Source of the DNA: Roseibium sp. MMSF_3544
Lineage (GTDB): Bacteria > Pseudomonadota > Alphaproteobacteria > Rhizobiales > Stappiaceae
Assembly (NCBI RefSeq): GCF_030732845.1
Contig: NZ_JASHKA010000026.1
Span: forward strand, 1-64,000
Reading direction: 5' to 3'
Length of the DNA: 64,000 bases
The notes under the pieces were generated by a model, which was not told the DNA's origin, made no database searches, and worked only from the letters and a program-made list of their open reading frames with translations. Both the position numbers and the translations under genes were made by a program. Positions 35,165 to 44,470 of the stretch are shown piece by piece. Each line of letters starts with the position of its first letter. Within the stretch, counting starts at the first letter, position 1.

Positions 35165-36718
35165 ATGAGCGAAACACCGGCAATCGAACTGCGCAAGATC
35201 AACAAGAGCTTCGGCCCGGTTCACGCCAACAAGGATATTGACCTTGTCGTGAAGAAAGGATCCATTCACGGGATCATCGGAGAAAACGGTGCCGGCAAGT
35301 CGACGCTCATGTCGATTCTTTACGGGTTCTACCAGGCCGACAAAGGCGACATATTTGTTGACGGCCAGAAGGTAACGATCCCCGATTCCAAGGCAGCGAT
35401 CGCAATGGGGATCGGCATGGTTCACCAGCACTTCATGCTGGTAGACAATTTCTCGGTACTGGAAAATGTCGTTCTGGGCGCAGAAGACAGCCAGCTGCTT
35501 GCCGGAGGCCTCACCCGGGCGCGCTCGGAGTTGAAGCGGCTGGAAGACGAGTATGAGCTTCGGGTCGATCCGGACGCCCTGATCGAAGATCTACCAGTCG
35601 GACTTCAACAGCGCGTGGAAATCCTGAAAGCGCTCTACCGGAGCGCCGAAATCCTCATTCTGGACGAGCCGACGGGCGTTCTGACACCCGCTGAGGCGGA
35701 TCACCTGTTCAAGATCCTTGAAGTTCTCAAGAACGAGGGCAAAACGGTCCTGTTGATCACGCACAAGCTGCGGGAGATCATGGCGATCACCGACACGGTT
35801 TCGGTCATGAGGCGCGGCGAGATGGTCGCGACGGTTGAGACGGAACATACGTCCATGGAACAGCTCGCCGAACTCATGGTCGGACGCTCTGTCCTGTTGC
35901 GGGTCGACAAGAAACCGGCAGAACCGCAGGCACCTGTCATGGAGGTTTCCAACCTGACCGTGACCGACAGCCGTGGCGTCCAGGTGGTCAAGGATGTTTC
36001 CTTCGAGGTCCGGGCCGGTGAGATCGTCGGCATTGCCGGCGTCTCGGGCAATGGGCAGTCCGAACTGCTTGAAACTCTTGCGGGCATTCGCAGCGCCACG
36101 ACAGGTGTTCTCAAAATCAACGGTGAAACCATCGATCTGGGCACCAGCACACTTGATGCCGCCGACATGCGTGACAAGAGCATGGGCCACGTGCCGGAAG
36201 ACCGGCACCGCATGGGACTGATCAACAGCTTTACCGAATACGAGAATTCCATTCTCGGCTACCATCGCGATCCGGCCTATTCGAAGGGCCTTCTGATGGA
36301 CCTCTCGGTTATCAAGAAGAACGCGGTCGATGAAATCGAAAAATACGATATCCGGCCGCCGAACCCCATGCTCAAGACGGCAAACTTCTCCGGTGGAAAT
36401 CAGCAGAAAATCGTGCTTGCCCGCGAAATCGAGCGGGACCCGGAAGTTCTTCTGGTCGGTCAACCGACAAGGGGCGTCGACATCGGCGCCATCGAATTTA
36501 TTCACCGCCGTCTCGTGGAAATGCGCGATGCCGGCAAGGGCATCCTGCTTGTGTCCGTGGAACTCGATGAAATCCGGGCGCTTTCAGACCGAGTGCTGGT
36601 CATGTTCGACGGCAGGATTGTCGGCGAGCGCGGCGCGAATGCCGAGGAAGGTGATCTCGGCCTTCTGATGGCGGGTGTCGACACCAACAGCAAGTCACTT
36701 GAAGGAGGTGTCCAATGA
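35165..36718 (+). CDS. Nucleoside ABC transporter ATP-binding protein (two ABC domains)
   Basis: The protein has 517 residues, with two ABC domains as in RbsA/NupA-type importers. The first has Walker A GENGAGKSTLMSILYG, signature PVGLQQRVEILKAL and Walker B EILILDEPTGVLT. The second has a degenerate Walker A (GVSGNGQSELLETLAG), signature FSGGNQQKIVLARE and VGQPTRGVDIGAIEF. The start at 35165 follows GGGGGAAGGC. Its last codons overlap the first permease gene by ATGA, so translation is coupled. Confidence 0.94.
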   Translation: MSETPAIELRKINKSFGPVHANKDIDLVVKKGSIHGIIGENGAGKSTLMSILYGFYQADKGDIFVDGQKVTIPDSKAAIAMGIGMVHQHFMLVDNFSVLENVVLGAEDSQLLAGGLTRARSELKRLEDEYELRVDPDALIEDLPVGLQQRVEILKALYRSAEILILDEPTGVLTPAEADHLFKILEVLKNEGKTVLLITHKLREIMAITDTVSVMRRGEMVATVETEHTSMEQLAELMVGRSVLLRVDKKPAEPQAPVMEVSNLTVTDSRGVQVVKDVSFEVRAGEIVGIAGVSGNGQSELLETLAGIRSATTGVLKINGETIDLGTSTLDAADMRDKSMGHVPEDRHRMGLINSFTEYENSILGYHRDPAYSKGLLMDLSVIKKNAVDEIEKYDIRPPNPMLKTANFSGGNQQKIVLAREIERDPEVLLVGQPTRGVDIGAIEFIHRRLVEMRDAGKGILLVSVELDEIRALSDRVLVMFDGRIVGERGANAEEGDLGLLMAGVDTNSKSLEGGVQ

Positions 36719-37815
36719 CCGCTGGTCAGTTGCCGCGTTGGGTCGACCTGGGTCTGATCCCCTTCCTGAACCTTGCCGCCGCGTTTCTCGTCTCCGGTCT
36801 TGTTGTGATCCTGATCGGCGAAAATCCGCTCGAGGCCGTCCAGATCCTGGTCTGGGGATCGCTCGGTTACGGCGAAGGCATCGGTTTCACGCTGTTTTAT
36901 GCAACCAACTTCATCTTCACCGGGCTTGCGGTCGCCGTCGCCTTTCACGCCGGACTGTTCAACATCGGCGGCGAAGGGCAGGCCTATATCGGCGGCCTGG
37001 GCGTCGCGATGGCGTGTCTGGCTCTGGACGGCATCGTCCCCTGGTATCTGACGCTGCCCTTTGCGATTGTCGGGTCGGCCGCAATGGGCGCTGCCTGGGC
37101 GTTCATTCCGGCCTGGCTGCAGGCAACCCGGGGCAGCCACGTGGTCATCACGACCATCATGTTCAACTTCATCGCCTCTTCGCTGATGGTGTACCTGCTC
37201 AACGGGCTGTTGAAGGAAGAAGGCTCCATGCAGCCGGAAACGCGCACATTTGAAGATGGCGGCCGTTTGCCGTTCCTCAATGATCTGTTTCCCTCCTTCG
37301 GCTTTGGCTATGCCCCCGTCAACCTGTCGCTGTTCGTTGCGCTGGCCGCCTGTCTTCTGGTCTGGCTGCTGATCTGGCGAACCAAGCTCGGTTATGAAAT
37401 CCGCTCCTTCGGCGCAAATGCGACCGCCGCAGTCTATGCAGGCATTTCTCCGGTCCGCACGATTGTCATCACGATGCTGATCTCCGGCGGTCTCGCCGGC
37501 ATGATGGCAATCAACGAGATCATGGGGTCCCAGCACCGGCTGCTCATCGATTTTGTGACCGGCTACGGCTTTGTCGGCATCGCCGTTGCGCTCATGGGCC
37601 GAGCGCATCCGGTCGGCATCATTCTGGCGGCCATCCTGTTCGGGATGCTCTACCAGGGCGGTGCAGAACTTTCTTTCGAAATGCCGAACATCACGCGTGA
37701 CATGATCATCGTCATTCAGGGTCTGGTGATCCTCTTTGCCGGTGCCCTTGAGTATATGTTCCGACCCGCAATTATCCGGCTGTTCACACCGGCCCTTAAG
37801 GCGAAGGAGGCGTAA
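36715..37815 (+). CDS. Nucleoside ABC transporter permease 1
   Basis: This 366-residue membrane protein is of the BPD_transp_2 type, with about nine to ten helices. It carries GEGQAYIGGLGVAMA, NIGGEGQ after the third helix and the conserved RAHPVGIILAAILFGMLYQGG. It pairs with the shorter permease that follows (2-bp spacing). Together with the double ATPase and BMP proteins this makes a complete nucleoside importer. Confidence 0.92.
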   Translation: MTAGQLPRWVDLGLIPFLNLAAAFLVSGLVVILIGENPLEAVQILVWGSLGYGEGIGFTLFYATNFIFTGLAVAVAFHAGLFNIGGEGQAYIGGLGVAMACLALDGIVPWYLTLPFAIVGSAAMGAAWAFIPAWLQATRGSHVVITTIMFNFIASSLMVYLLNGLLKEEGSMQPETRTFEDGGRLPFLNDLFPSFGFGYAPVNLSLFVALAACLLVWLLIWRTKLGYEIRSFGANATAAVYAGISPVRTIVITMLISGGLAGMMAINEIMGSQHRLLIDFVTGYGFVGIAVALMGRAHPVGIILAAILFGMLYQGGAELSFEMPNITRDMIIVIQGLVILFAGALEYMFRPAIIRLFTPALKAKEA

Positions 37816-37817
37816 TC

Positions 37818-38786
37818 ATGTTCGAAGATTTTATCCTGATCCTCGATTCCACCGTTCGCCTGTCAACGCCCCTCCTGCTGGCGTGTCTCGCCGGTCTTTA
37901 TTCGGAGCGTTCCGGTGTTGTCGACATCGGTCTGGAAGGAAAGATGCTCGGTGCCGCATTCGGCGCGGGGGCCGTGGCCTATATCACCGCCAATGCCTGG
38001 CTCGGCCTGCTCGCGGGCATTGCTGTTTCAGTGTCGCTCGGGCTGCTGCACGGCTTTGCCTCGATTTCCAACAGGGGCAACCAGATCGTTTCCGGCGTGG
38101 CAATCAATTTCCTGGCCGCCGGTCTGACGGCGCTTCTCGGCCAGACCTGGTTCCGGCAGGGTGGCCGGACGCCCGCACTGCCGGAAGGAGGCCGCTTTGG
38201 GGACATCGTCTGGCCGTTTGCCGAGCAGATCCGGGAGATCCCGATCATCGGTCCGATTTATGCCGAGCTGTTTTCAAGCCACAACATCCTTGTTTACGCG
38301 GCCTTCCTAGCGGTCCCGCTAACCTGGTGGATCCTCTTTAGAACGCGTTTCGGACTGCGCCTGCGTGCCGTGGGCGAAAACCCGGCGGCGGTCGATACGG
38401 CGGGCATCTCGGTAACCTGGTTGCGCTATCGTGCCGTGATTGCCTGCGGTATCCTGTGTGGATTTGCCGGCGCGTATCTTTCGATCGCCCAGGGAGCCGG
38501 CTTCGGTGTCAACATGACGGCGGGTAAGGGTTTCATCGCGCTCGCGGCTCTGATCTTCGCAAAGTGGCGGCCGGCGAGTGCCATGCTGACGTGCCTACTC
38601 TTCGGTTTCCTTGATGCCGTTGCCATCCGTATGCAGGGCCAGGAACTCCCGGGCGTCGGCGAGATTCCGGTTCAGTTCTTCCAGGCGCTGCCTTACGTTC
38701 TGACCGTAATCCTGCTGGCCGGGTTCATCGGCAAGGCAATTCCGCCGAAAGCCGCCGGTATCCCGTATCTGAAGGAACGCTCATGA
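37818..38786 (+). CDS. Nucleoside ABC transporter permease 2
   Basis: This 322-residue partner permease of the BPD_transp_2 family has about eight to nine helices, with LYSERSGVVDIGLEGKMLGAAFGAG near the start (typical of this subunit) and LRAVGENPAAVDTAGISV in the cytoplasmic coupling loop. Its stop overlaps the cdd start codon (ATGA, 38783-38786), tying the importer to the salvage enzymes in one operon. Confidence 0.92.
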   Translation: MFEDFILILDSTVRLSTPLLLACLAGLYSERSGVVDIGLEGKMLGAAFGAGAVAYITANAWLGLLAGIAVSVSLGLLHGFASISNRGNQIVSGVAINFLAAGLTALLGQTWFRQGGRTPALPEGGRFGDIVWPFAEQIREIPIIGPIYAELFSSHNILVYAAFLAVPLTWWILFRTRFGLRLRAVGENPAAVDTAGISVTWLRYRAVIACGILCGFAGAYLSIAQGAGFGVNMTAGKGFIALAALIFAKWRPASAMLTCLLFGFLDAVAIRMQGQELPGVGEIPVQFFQALPYVLTVILLAGFIGKAIPPKAAGIPYLKERS

Positions 38787-39193
38787 GCGACTTGGATGCT
38801 CTCTTCGATGCTGCCAAAGCGGTGCGCGAAAAGGCCTACGCGCCTTACTCGAAATTTCAGGTCGGAGCTGCATTCCGCACTCCGGACGGGACGGTGTTTA
38901 CAGGCTGCAATGTCGAAAACGCGTCCTATCCGGTCAGCGTTTGCGCTGAGGGCGGTGCAGTTAGCGCAATGATTGCGGCCGGCTACCGCGAAATTGAGGA
39001 AGCCGTTGTGGTGGGAGATGCGGCACTGTGCACGCCGTGTGGTGTTTGCCGCCAGCGTTTTGCCGAATTCGGCACCGACAATCTGGTAGTACATGTTGCA
39101 GACCTGAACGGCATCAAGCGGAGCTTCACGCTGGAGGAGCTGCTGCCTGCCGCATTTGAACTTGAAGACCAAACAAAAGACAAGAAGGACTGA
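38783..39193 (+). CDS. cdd: Cytidine deaminase
   Basis: This 136-residue small zinc deaminase has FQVGAAFRTPDG, TGCNVENASYP, the zinc/catalytic motif C54-A-E56 and PCGVCRQRF, matching the homotetrameric class. The residue after the catalytic Glu is Gly57 where the Bacillus-type enzyme has the charge-balancing Arg56; otherwise the site is intact. It turns cytidine and deoxycytidine into uridine and deoxyuridine for phosphorolysis. It is translationally coupled to permease 2, with the phosphorylase gene 6 bp after it. Confidence 0.94.
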   Translation: MSDLDALFDAAKAVREKAYAPYSKFQVGAAFRTPDGTVFTGCNVENASYPVSVCAEGGAVSAMIAAGYREIEEAVVVGDAALCTPCGVCRQRFAEFGTDNLVVHVADLNGIKRSFTLEELLPAAFELEDQTKDKKD

Positions 39194-39199
39194 CCCTCA

Positions 39200-40006
39200 A
39201 TGAGTGGTTACGGCCGTGAATGCGCGGACATTGTCCGTGCTGCCCGTCAGGGTTCCTACAAAATTGGCATGATCCTCGGGTCCGGGCTGGGCGCCCTGGC
39301 TGAAGAGGTCGAAGATGCCGTTCGCATCCCATACGGTCACCTGACCGAATTCCCGGTCTCGACGGTGACGTCCCACTCCAGTGAACTTGTCGCCGGGACG
39401 CTGGCAGGTGTGCCGGTCGTGATCCTGTCCGGGCGCGCACACTATTATGAGTCGGGCGATCCGACCGTAATGCGCACACCGGTCGAAACCCTGAAAGAGC
39501 TTGGCTGCGAAATTCTGTTGGCAACCAATGCCGCCGGGTCCCTGAGAGAGGAAGTCGCGCCCGGATCGCCGATGCTGATTTCCGATCACATCAACTGGTC
39601 TGGCAAGAACCCGCTGATCGGCGAAGAGGACGAGAAGCGGTTTCTGGATCTCAGCGCCGCATATGATGCAGGCTTGCGCGATGCCATGAAGAAAGTGGCC
39701 GCCGAAACCGGCGATCCGATCGCTGAAGGCGTCTATATGTGGTTCTCCGGACCGTCCTTCGAGACACCGGCTGAGATCTGCCTGGCCAAGATGCTCGGCG
39801 CCGACGCTGTCGGCATGTCCACAGTGCCGGAGGTTATTATCGCCAGGTTCCTTGGCATGAAGGTCGCGGCCATGTCGATCATCACCAACTACGGCGCAGG
39901 TATGCAGACACACGCCCTGTCTCATGACGAAACCAAAGCCGTCGCGCTGAAGGGCATGGAACGCATGAAAGAACTGGTACGGTCTTTTGTGAAGGAGGTC
40001 GGCTGA
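39200..40006 (+). CDS. Purine nucleoside phosphorylase (PNP-I, trimeric type)
   Basis: The protein has 268 residues. It shows the phosphate and base motifs of mammalian-type PNP: MILGSGLGALAEEV, PVVILSGRAHYYESGD, LLATNAAGSLREEVAPGS, LISDHINWSGKNPLIG, SGPSFETPAEI and GADAVGMSTVPEVIIAR. It splits inosine, guanosine and their deoxy forms with phosphate. Whether it prefers xanthosine cannot be decided. The stop overlaps the deoC start (TGATG). Confidence 0.92.
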   Translation: MSGYGRECADIVRAARQGSYKIGMILGSGLGALAEEVEDAVRIPYGHLTEFPVSTVTSHSSELVAGTLAGVPVVILSGRAHYYESGDPTVMRTPVETLKELGCEILLATNAAGSLREEVAPGSPMLISDHINWSGKNPLIGEEDEKRFLDLSAAYDAGLRDAMKKVAAETGDPIAEGVYMWFSGPSFETPAEICLAKMLGADAVGMSTVPEVIIARFLGMKVAAMSIITNYGAGMQTHALSHDETKAVALKGMERMKELVRSFVKEVG

Positions 40007-40782
40007 TGAGTGATGTGATTGAAAACGCTAAACGCGCCTTGGGCCTGGTCGATCTGACCAACCTGAACGACGACTGCACACCGGACGACATTACTGCGCT
40101 GACCGGGCGCACCGTTACCGACCACGGCTCTGTTGCCGCCGTATGTGTCTGGCCGCGTTTTGTGGCACAGGCTGCGAAGGAACTGACCGGCACGGGCGTC
40201 AAGGTTGCGACCGTGGTCAATTTCCCCGAGGGCGGTGAAGACACGGAAGCGGTTGTTGCCGAGACCCGGCAAGCAATTGCCGATGGTGCCGACGAAATCG
40301 ACCTTGTCATGGCCTACAAAGCATTCGCTTCCGGCCGGAAGGGGTTTGCGGAGGAACAGATCATTCGGGTCAAGGCGGCTGTTCCGGAGCCGGCCATCCT
40401 GAAGGTGATCCTCGAGACCGGTGAGATCAAGGATCCGCTTCTCATCCACGCTGCCTCCAATGTGGCCATCGCAGCGGGCGCCGATTTCATCAAGACTTCA
40501 ACAGGCAAGGTTGTCGTCAACGCGACACTCGAAGCTGCGGAAATCATGTTGACCGCGATCGAAGAAGCGCGTCGCGACAATGCGGAGCGCGTGATCGGCT
40601 TCAAGCCTGCCGGCGGTATCAGGACAAGCGAGGATGCGGAATCTTACCTTGCGCTCGCCGACCGGATCATGGGTCACAATTGGGCGTCTGCCTCCACCTT
40701 CCGGTTCGGCGCCAGCGGTCTGCTGGATGCCTTGATCGCAACGATCGAAGGCAGGGACGCGGCCACCGGCCAGGGCTACTAA
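40006..40782 (+). CDS. deoC: Deoxyribose-phosphate aldolase
   Basis: This 258-residue class I aldolase has LVDLTNLNDDCT, AAVCVWPRFVAQA, VATVVNFPEGG, ADEIDLVMAYKAF, ILKVILETGEIKD, the Schiff-base lysine in DFIKTSTGK (about residue 163) and GFKPAGGIRT. It cleaves 2-deoxyribose-5-phosphate to acetaldehyde and glyceraldehyde-3-phosphate. It overlaps the upstream phosphorylase gene by one base, and deoA follows after 23 bp. Confidence 0.95.
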   Translation: MSDVIENAKRALGLVDLTNLNDDCTPDDITALTGRTVTDHGSVAAVCVWPRFVAQAAKELTGTGVKVATVVNFPEGGEDTEAVVAETRQAIADGADEIDLVMAYKAFASGRKGFAEEQIIRVKAAVPEPAILKVILETGEIKDPLLIHAASNVAIAAGADFIKTSTGKVVVNATLEAAEIMLTAIEEARRDNAERVIGFKPAGGIRTSEDAESYLALADRIMGHNWASASTFRFGASGLLDALIATIEGRDAATGQGY

Positions 40783-40805
40783 CGGCGCAAAAAGGATCGA
40801 TAAAC

Positions 40806-42122
40806 ATGCTGCCGCAGGAACTAATTCGCAAGAAACGCGACGGGGGCACGCTCGACGCGGAAGAAATAGCCTTCTTCGTCAAGGGGCTCGCCGACGGTTC
40901 GGTCACCGAAGGGCAGGTCTCCGCGCTCGCCATGGCCGTTTTCTTCAAGGGCTTGAGCGTTGAGGAGCGCGTGGCGTTGACGCTCGCCATGCGCGACAGC
41001 GGCGACGTGATGGACTGGATGGAGGTCGATGCTCCGATCCTCGACAAGCACTCCACCGGCGGTGTGGGTGACAATGTCTCGCTCATGCTTGCTCCGGCGC
41101 TTGCCGCCTGTGGCGCGGCCGTTCCGATGATCTCCGGCCGGGGACTGGGGCATACCGGCGGCACGCTCGACAAGTTCGACAGCATTCCGGGTTACCAGAC
41201 CCAGCCGGACAATCTTCTGTTCAAGAAAGTGGTGCGCGATATCGGCTGCGCGGTCATTGGCCAGACCGGTAATCTGGCTCCGGCGGACAAGCGTTTTTAC
41301 GCCATTCGAGACGTCACCGCGACGGTGGAGAGCATCGATCTGATCACGGCCTCGATCCTGTCAAAGAAGCTCGCAGCAGGCCTTCAGGGACTGGTGCTCG
41401 ACGTCAAATGGGGAACGGGTGCCTTCATGGCCTCGCTCGAGGAAGCAAGAGCGCTCGCTGAAAGCTTGGTTCTGGTCGCCAACGGCGCTGGTCTGAAGAC
41501 AACCGCGCTTCTTACCGACATGAACGAACCGCTGGCGTCTGCCGCCGGTAACGCCGTCGAAATGCAAAACGCCGTCGACTTCCTGAAAGGTACGGCTGTC
41601 GATAACCGGCTTTGGGACGTGACAGTCGCCCAGGGTGGTGAGTTGCTCGCGTCCGGTGGCATCGCGCCGACGGCCGACGTGGGTGCGAACATGATGCGCG
41701 AAGCTTTCGACAGCGGCGAAGCCGCCGAAAAGTTCGGTCAGATGGTGCACGCGCTCGGTGGTCCCGTCGACTTCATGGAAAAGAGTGAGCTCTATCTCGC
41801 CAAGGCGCCGGTGCAGGCACCCGTTTACGCGGACGAAGAGGGTACGGTTACCGCCGTCGACGCACGTGCCGTTGGCGTTGCCGTGGTTGCTCTCGGTGGC
41901 GGACGGCGGGCGGCTGCCGACGTGATCGATCCGTCCGTAGGCCTGACCGACCTTGCCGGCATCGGAAACTCCGTCGACGCGGACGCGCCGCTTGCGATCG
42001 TTCACGCGCGCTCTGAAGCGGAAGCGGAAGCGGCGGCTATTGCCGTTCGAAATGCCTATACGGTCGGGGACGCAATCGACGTTCCCGACAACCCGAGCGT
42101 CGTGGATCATATTGCTGCGTGA
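40806..42122 (+). CDS. deoA: Thymidine phosphorylase
   Basis: This 438-residue enzyme has LPQELIRKKRDGGTLDAEEI at the N-terminus, the phosphate-binding DKHSTGGVGDNVSL, SGRGLGHTGGTLDK and VLDVKWGTGAFM, with the C-terminal domain ending at DHIAA. It phosphorolyses thymidine and deoxyuridine to base and deoxyribose-1-phosphate. ATG 40806 is the family start. deoB begins 63 bp downstream behind GAGGAGACACCC. Confidence 0.95.
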   Translation: MLPQELIRKKRDGGTLDAEEIAFFVKGLADGSVTEGQVSALAMAVFFKGLSVEERVALTLAMRDSGDVMDWMEVDAPILDKHSTGGVGDNVSLMLAPALAACGAAVPMISGRGLGHTGGTLDKFDSIPGYQTQPDNLLFKKVVRDIGCAVIGQTGNLAPADKRFYAIRDVTATVESIDLITASILSKKLAAGLQGLVLDVKWGTGAFMASLEEARALAESLVLVANGAGLKTTALLTDMNEPLASAAGNAVEMQNAVDFLKGTAVDNRLWDVTVAQGGELLASGGIAPTADVGANMMREAFDSGEAAEKFGQMVHALGGPVDFMEKSELYLAKAPVQAPVYADEEGTVTAVDARAVGVAVVALGGGRRAAADVIDPSVGLTDLAGIGNSVDADAPLAIVHARSEAEAEAAAIAVRNAYTVGDAIDVPDNPSVVDHIAA

Positions 42123-42185
42123 TCGAACGCATCGGCAACACTCCGGTCCTTGGGGCCGGCAAAAAACAGAATTGAGGAGACACCC

Positions 42186-43406
42186 ATGTCGCGAGCATTC
42201 CTGTGCGTGCTGGACAGTTTCGGCATTGGCGGTGCGGCTGACGCCGGGGCGTTCGGCGACGCCGGGTCCGACACCCTGGGACATATCGCCGAGCGCTGCG
42301 CCGCGTGCGACGGCGACCGGGAGGGGCTGCGCAGTGGTCCCTTGACGGTCCCCAACATGGATCGGTTGGGCCTTGGTGCAGCGGGGCGCCTGTCCACCGG
42401 CAATGACATTCCGGGGCTTGAGTTCGGTGGCGACCCCGAAGGCTTGTGGGGGTTTGCAGCGGAAGTGTCGAACGGCAAGGATACGCCGTCCGGTCACTGG
42501 GAAATCGCCGGCGTTCCTGTGCGGTTCGACTGGGGATATTTTCCGGAAACCATCCCGACGTTTCCTGCCGATCTCATCGCGAAGATCAGCGACGAGGCCG
42601 GTCTGGACGGCATACTTGGCGACAAGCATGCATCCGGGACGGTGATCATCGAGGAGCTAGGCGAGGAGCACGTCAGAACCGGCAAGCCGATTTTCTACAC
42701 CTCCGCGGACTCCGTTATCCAGATTGCAGCGCATGAAGACCACTACGGTCTGGAGAAACTCTACGAACTGTGCGAGATCACGCGGAAGTTTGCCGATCCC
42801 TACAACATCGGGAGGGTGATTGCCCGGCCGTTCTCCGGCGAAACCTCGCAGACGTTTCAGCGCACGGCAAACCGGCGCGATTATTCCGTCCTGCCTCCGG
42901 AACCGACCTTGCTGGACCGGCTGACCGAAGCCGGTCGCACGGTCATCGGCGTCGGGAAAATCTCGGACATCTTTGCCCATCAGGGTGTTGCGAAAGTCCT
43001 GAAAGGGGCCGGCAACGACCAGCTCTTCGACAAGACCCTCGAAGCCATGGATATGGCTGACGACGGCGACCTCGTGTTTTCCAATTTCATCGATTTCGAC
43101 TCCCTTTATGGGCATCGTCGCGATGTTCCCGGATATGCAGCCGCACTTGAGCATTTCGATAAGCGTTTGCCGGAAATGATCGGCAAGATGCGTGATGGCG
43201 ACTTGCTGGTGCTGACCGCCGATCACGGCTGCGATCCGACTTGGAAGGGAACCGATCACACGAGGGAAAACGTCCCGGTTCTTGCAACGGGCCCCGGTAT
43301 CGCGGGCAGGGGTGTCGGTGGAAGAAAAACCTACGCCGACATTGGGGAAAGCGTTGCAGAGCATCTCGGCATCGCGCAAGGTCCGCACGGCACGAGTTTT
43401 CTATAA
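42186..43406 (+). CDS. deoB: Phosphopentomutase
   Basis: This 406-residue alkaline-phosphatase-superfamily mutase has the metal and phosphorylation motif CVLDSFGIGGAADAGAFGD, DTLGHIA, PSGHWEIAGVPV, DFDSLYGHRRDVPGYA and LTADHGCDPTWKGTDHTRE. It interconverts (deoxy)ribose-1- and 5-phosphate, feeding DeoC and the pentose phosphate pathway. The ATG at 42186 is preceded by GAGGAG. Confidence 0.95.
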   Translation: MSRAFLCVLDSFGIGGAADAGAFGDAGSDTLGHIAERCAACDGDREGLRSGPLTVPNMDRLGLGAAGRLSTGNDIPGLEFGGDPEGLWGFAAEVSNGKDTPSGHWEIAGVPVRFDWGYFPETIPTFPADLIAKISDEAGLDGILGDKHASGTVIIEELGEEHVRTGKPIFYTSADSVIQIAAHEDHYGLEKLYELCEITRKFADPYNIGRVIARPFSGETSQTFQRTANRRDYSVLPPEPTLLDRLTEAGRTVIGVGKISDIFAHQGVAKVLKGAGNDQLFDKTLEAMDMADDGDLVFSNFIDFDSLYGHRRDVPGYAAALEHFDKRLPEMIGKMRDGDLLVLTADHGCDPTWKGTDHTRENVPVLATGPGIAGRGVGGRKTYADIGESVAEHLGIAQGPHGTSFL

Positions 43407-43447
43407 CCCGAACTCACAAGTTACGAAAAAGGCAGGTCACGCCTGAA

Positions 43448-44455
43448 ATGACTGAAACGTTGAACGTACCGAAGGCTGAATTGCATTGCCATATTGAAGG
43501 CGCCGCTCCGCCCAGCCTGGTCAGACGTCTTGCGGAACAGCATGGCGTGGATGTTTCGGAAGTCATTGACGCCAAGGGCAAGTATATCTGGTCCGACTTC
43601 ACCAGTTTCCTGAAAGCCTATGACGTTGCCAGCTCCGTCTTCAAGACGCAGGCCGACTACGCCCTCCTGGCGGAAACCTATTTCAGAATGCTTGCGGCGG
43701 AAGGTGCGATCTACGGCGAAATAACCATCTCGCCAGATCACGCCCAGGCCGCCGGCTTGTCCTACAAGTCTTATGTCGAAGGCCTTGCTGCGGGGATCGA
43801 GCGGGCCAAGACCGACACGGCAATCGAGGGACGGATGATCGCGATCGGCGTCCGCCACTTCGGGTCGGCGTCCGTCGAACGCGTCGTCCGGGAGGTTGTT
43901 GCAAACCCGCATCCACTGGTCTCAGGTTTCGGCCTTGCAGGCGACGAGCGTTCCGGGCATCCGGCCAACTTTGCGCGTGCGTTCCGCATGGCTGCCGAGG
44001 CGGGGCTCGGGATTACGGCGCATGCGGGAGAGTTCGGCGGACCGGATAGCGTGATCGCCGCCATTGAATTCCTTCGCGTGAAGCGCATCGGTCACGGTGT
44101 CCGCGCAATTGAGGACAAGGAGCTCGTCAAGCGGCTTGTCGACGAGGATGTTGTTCTTGAAGTCTGCCCCGGCTCCAACATTGCGCTTGGCGTCTATTCC
44201 CATCTGCGCTTTCACCCGGTGAATATTCTGCGCAAGGAAGGGATCAAGATCACGCTGAACTCCGACGATCCGCCGTTCTTCGGAACGACGCTCGGCAAGG
44301 AATATACCTCTGTTGCCGAAACGTTCGGGTGGGGCTTTGAGGAACAGATGGACGTCACGAAGACTGCGATCGAGGCGGCCTTCTGCGACGACGCGACGAA
44401 AACGCGTTTGCTGGTAAGGTTGGACAGCGCGAAACCACAAGTCGGCAACACGTAA
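43448..44455 (+). CDS. add: Adenosine deaminase
   Basis: The protein has 335 residues. Zinc ligands are in AELHCHIEGAAPP, ITAHAGEFGG and LNSDDPPFFGTTL, and the catalytic His is in RIGHGVRAIED. LEVCPGSNIALGVY is the usual substrate loop. It deaminates adenosine and deoxyadenosine to inosine forms for the phosphorylase. Adenine-specific members look similar, so base versus nucleoside preference is inferred from context. The ATG at 43448 gives the family start. Confidence 0.9.
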   Translation: MTETLNVPKAELHCHIEGAAPPSLVRRLAEQHGVDVSEVIDAKGKYIWSDFTSFLKAYDVASSVFKTQADYALLAETYFRMLAAEGAIYGEITISPDHAQAAGLSYKSYVEGLAAGIERAKTDTAIEGRMIAIGVRHFGSASVERVVREVVANPHPLVSGFGLAGDERSGHPANFARAFRMAAEAGLGITAHAGEFGGPDSVIAAIEFLRVKRIGHGVRAIEDKELVKRLVDEDVVLEVCPGSNIALGVYSHLRFHPVNILRKEGIKITLNSDDPPFFGTTLGKEYTSVAETFGWGFEEQMDVTKTAIEAAFCDDATKTRLLVRLDSAKPQVGNT

Positions 44456-44470
44456 CGGAGCCGGGACGCC

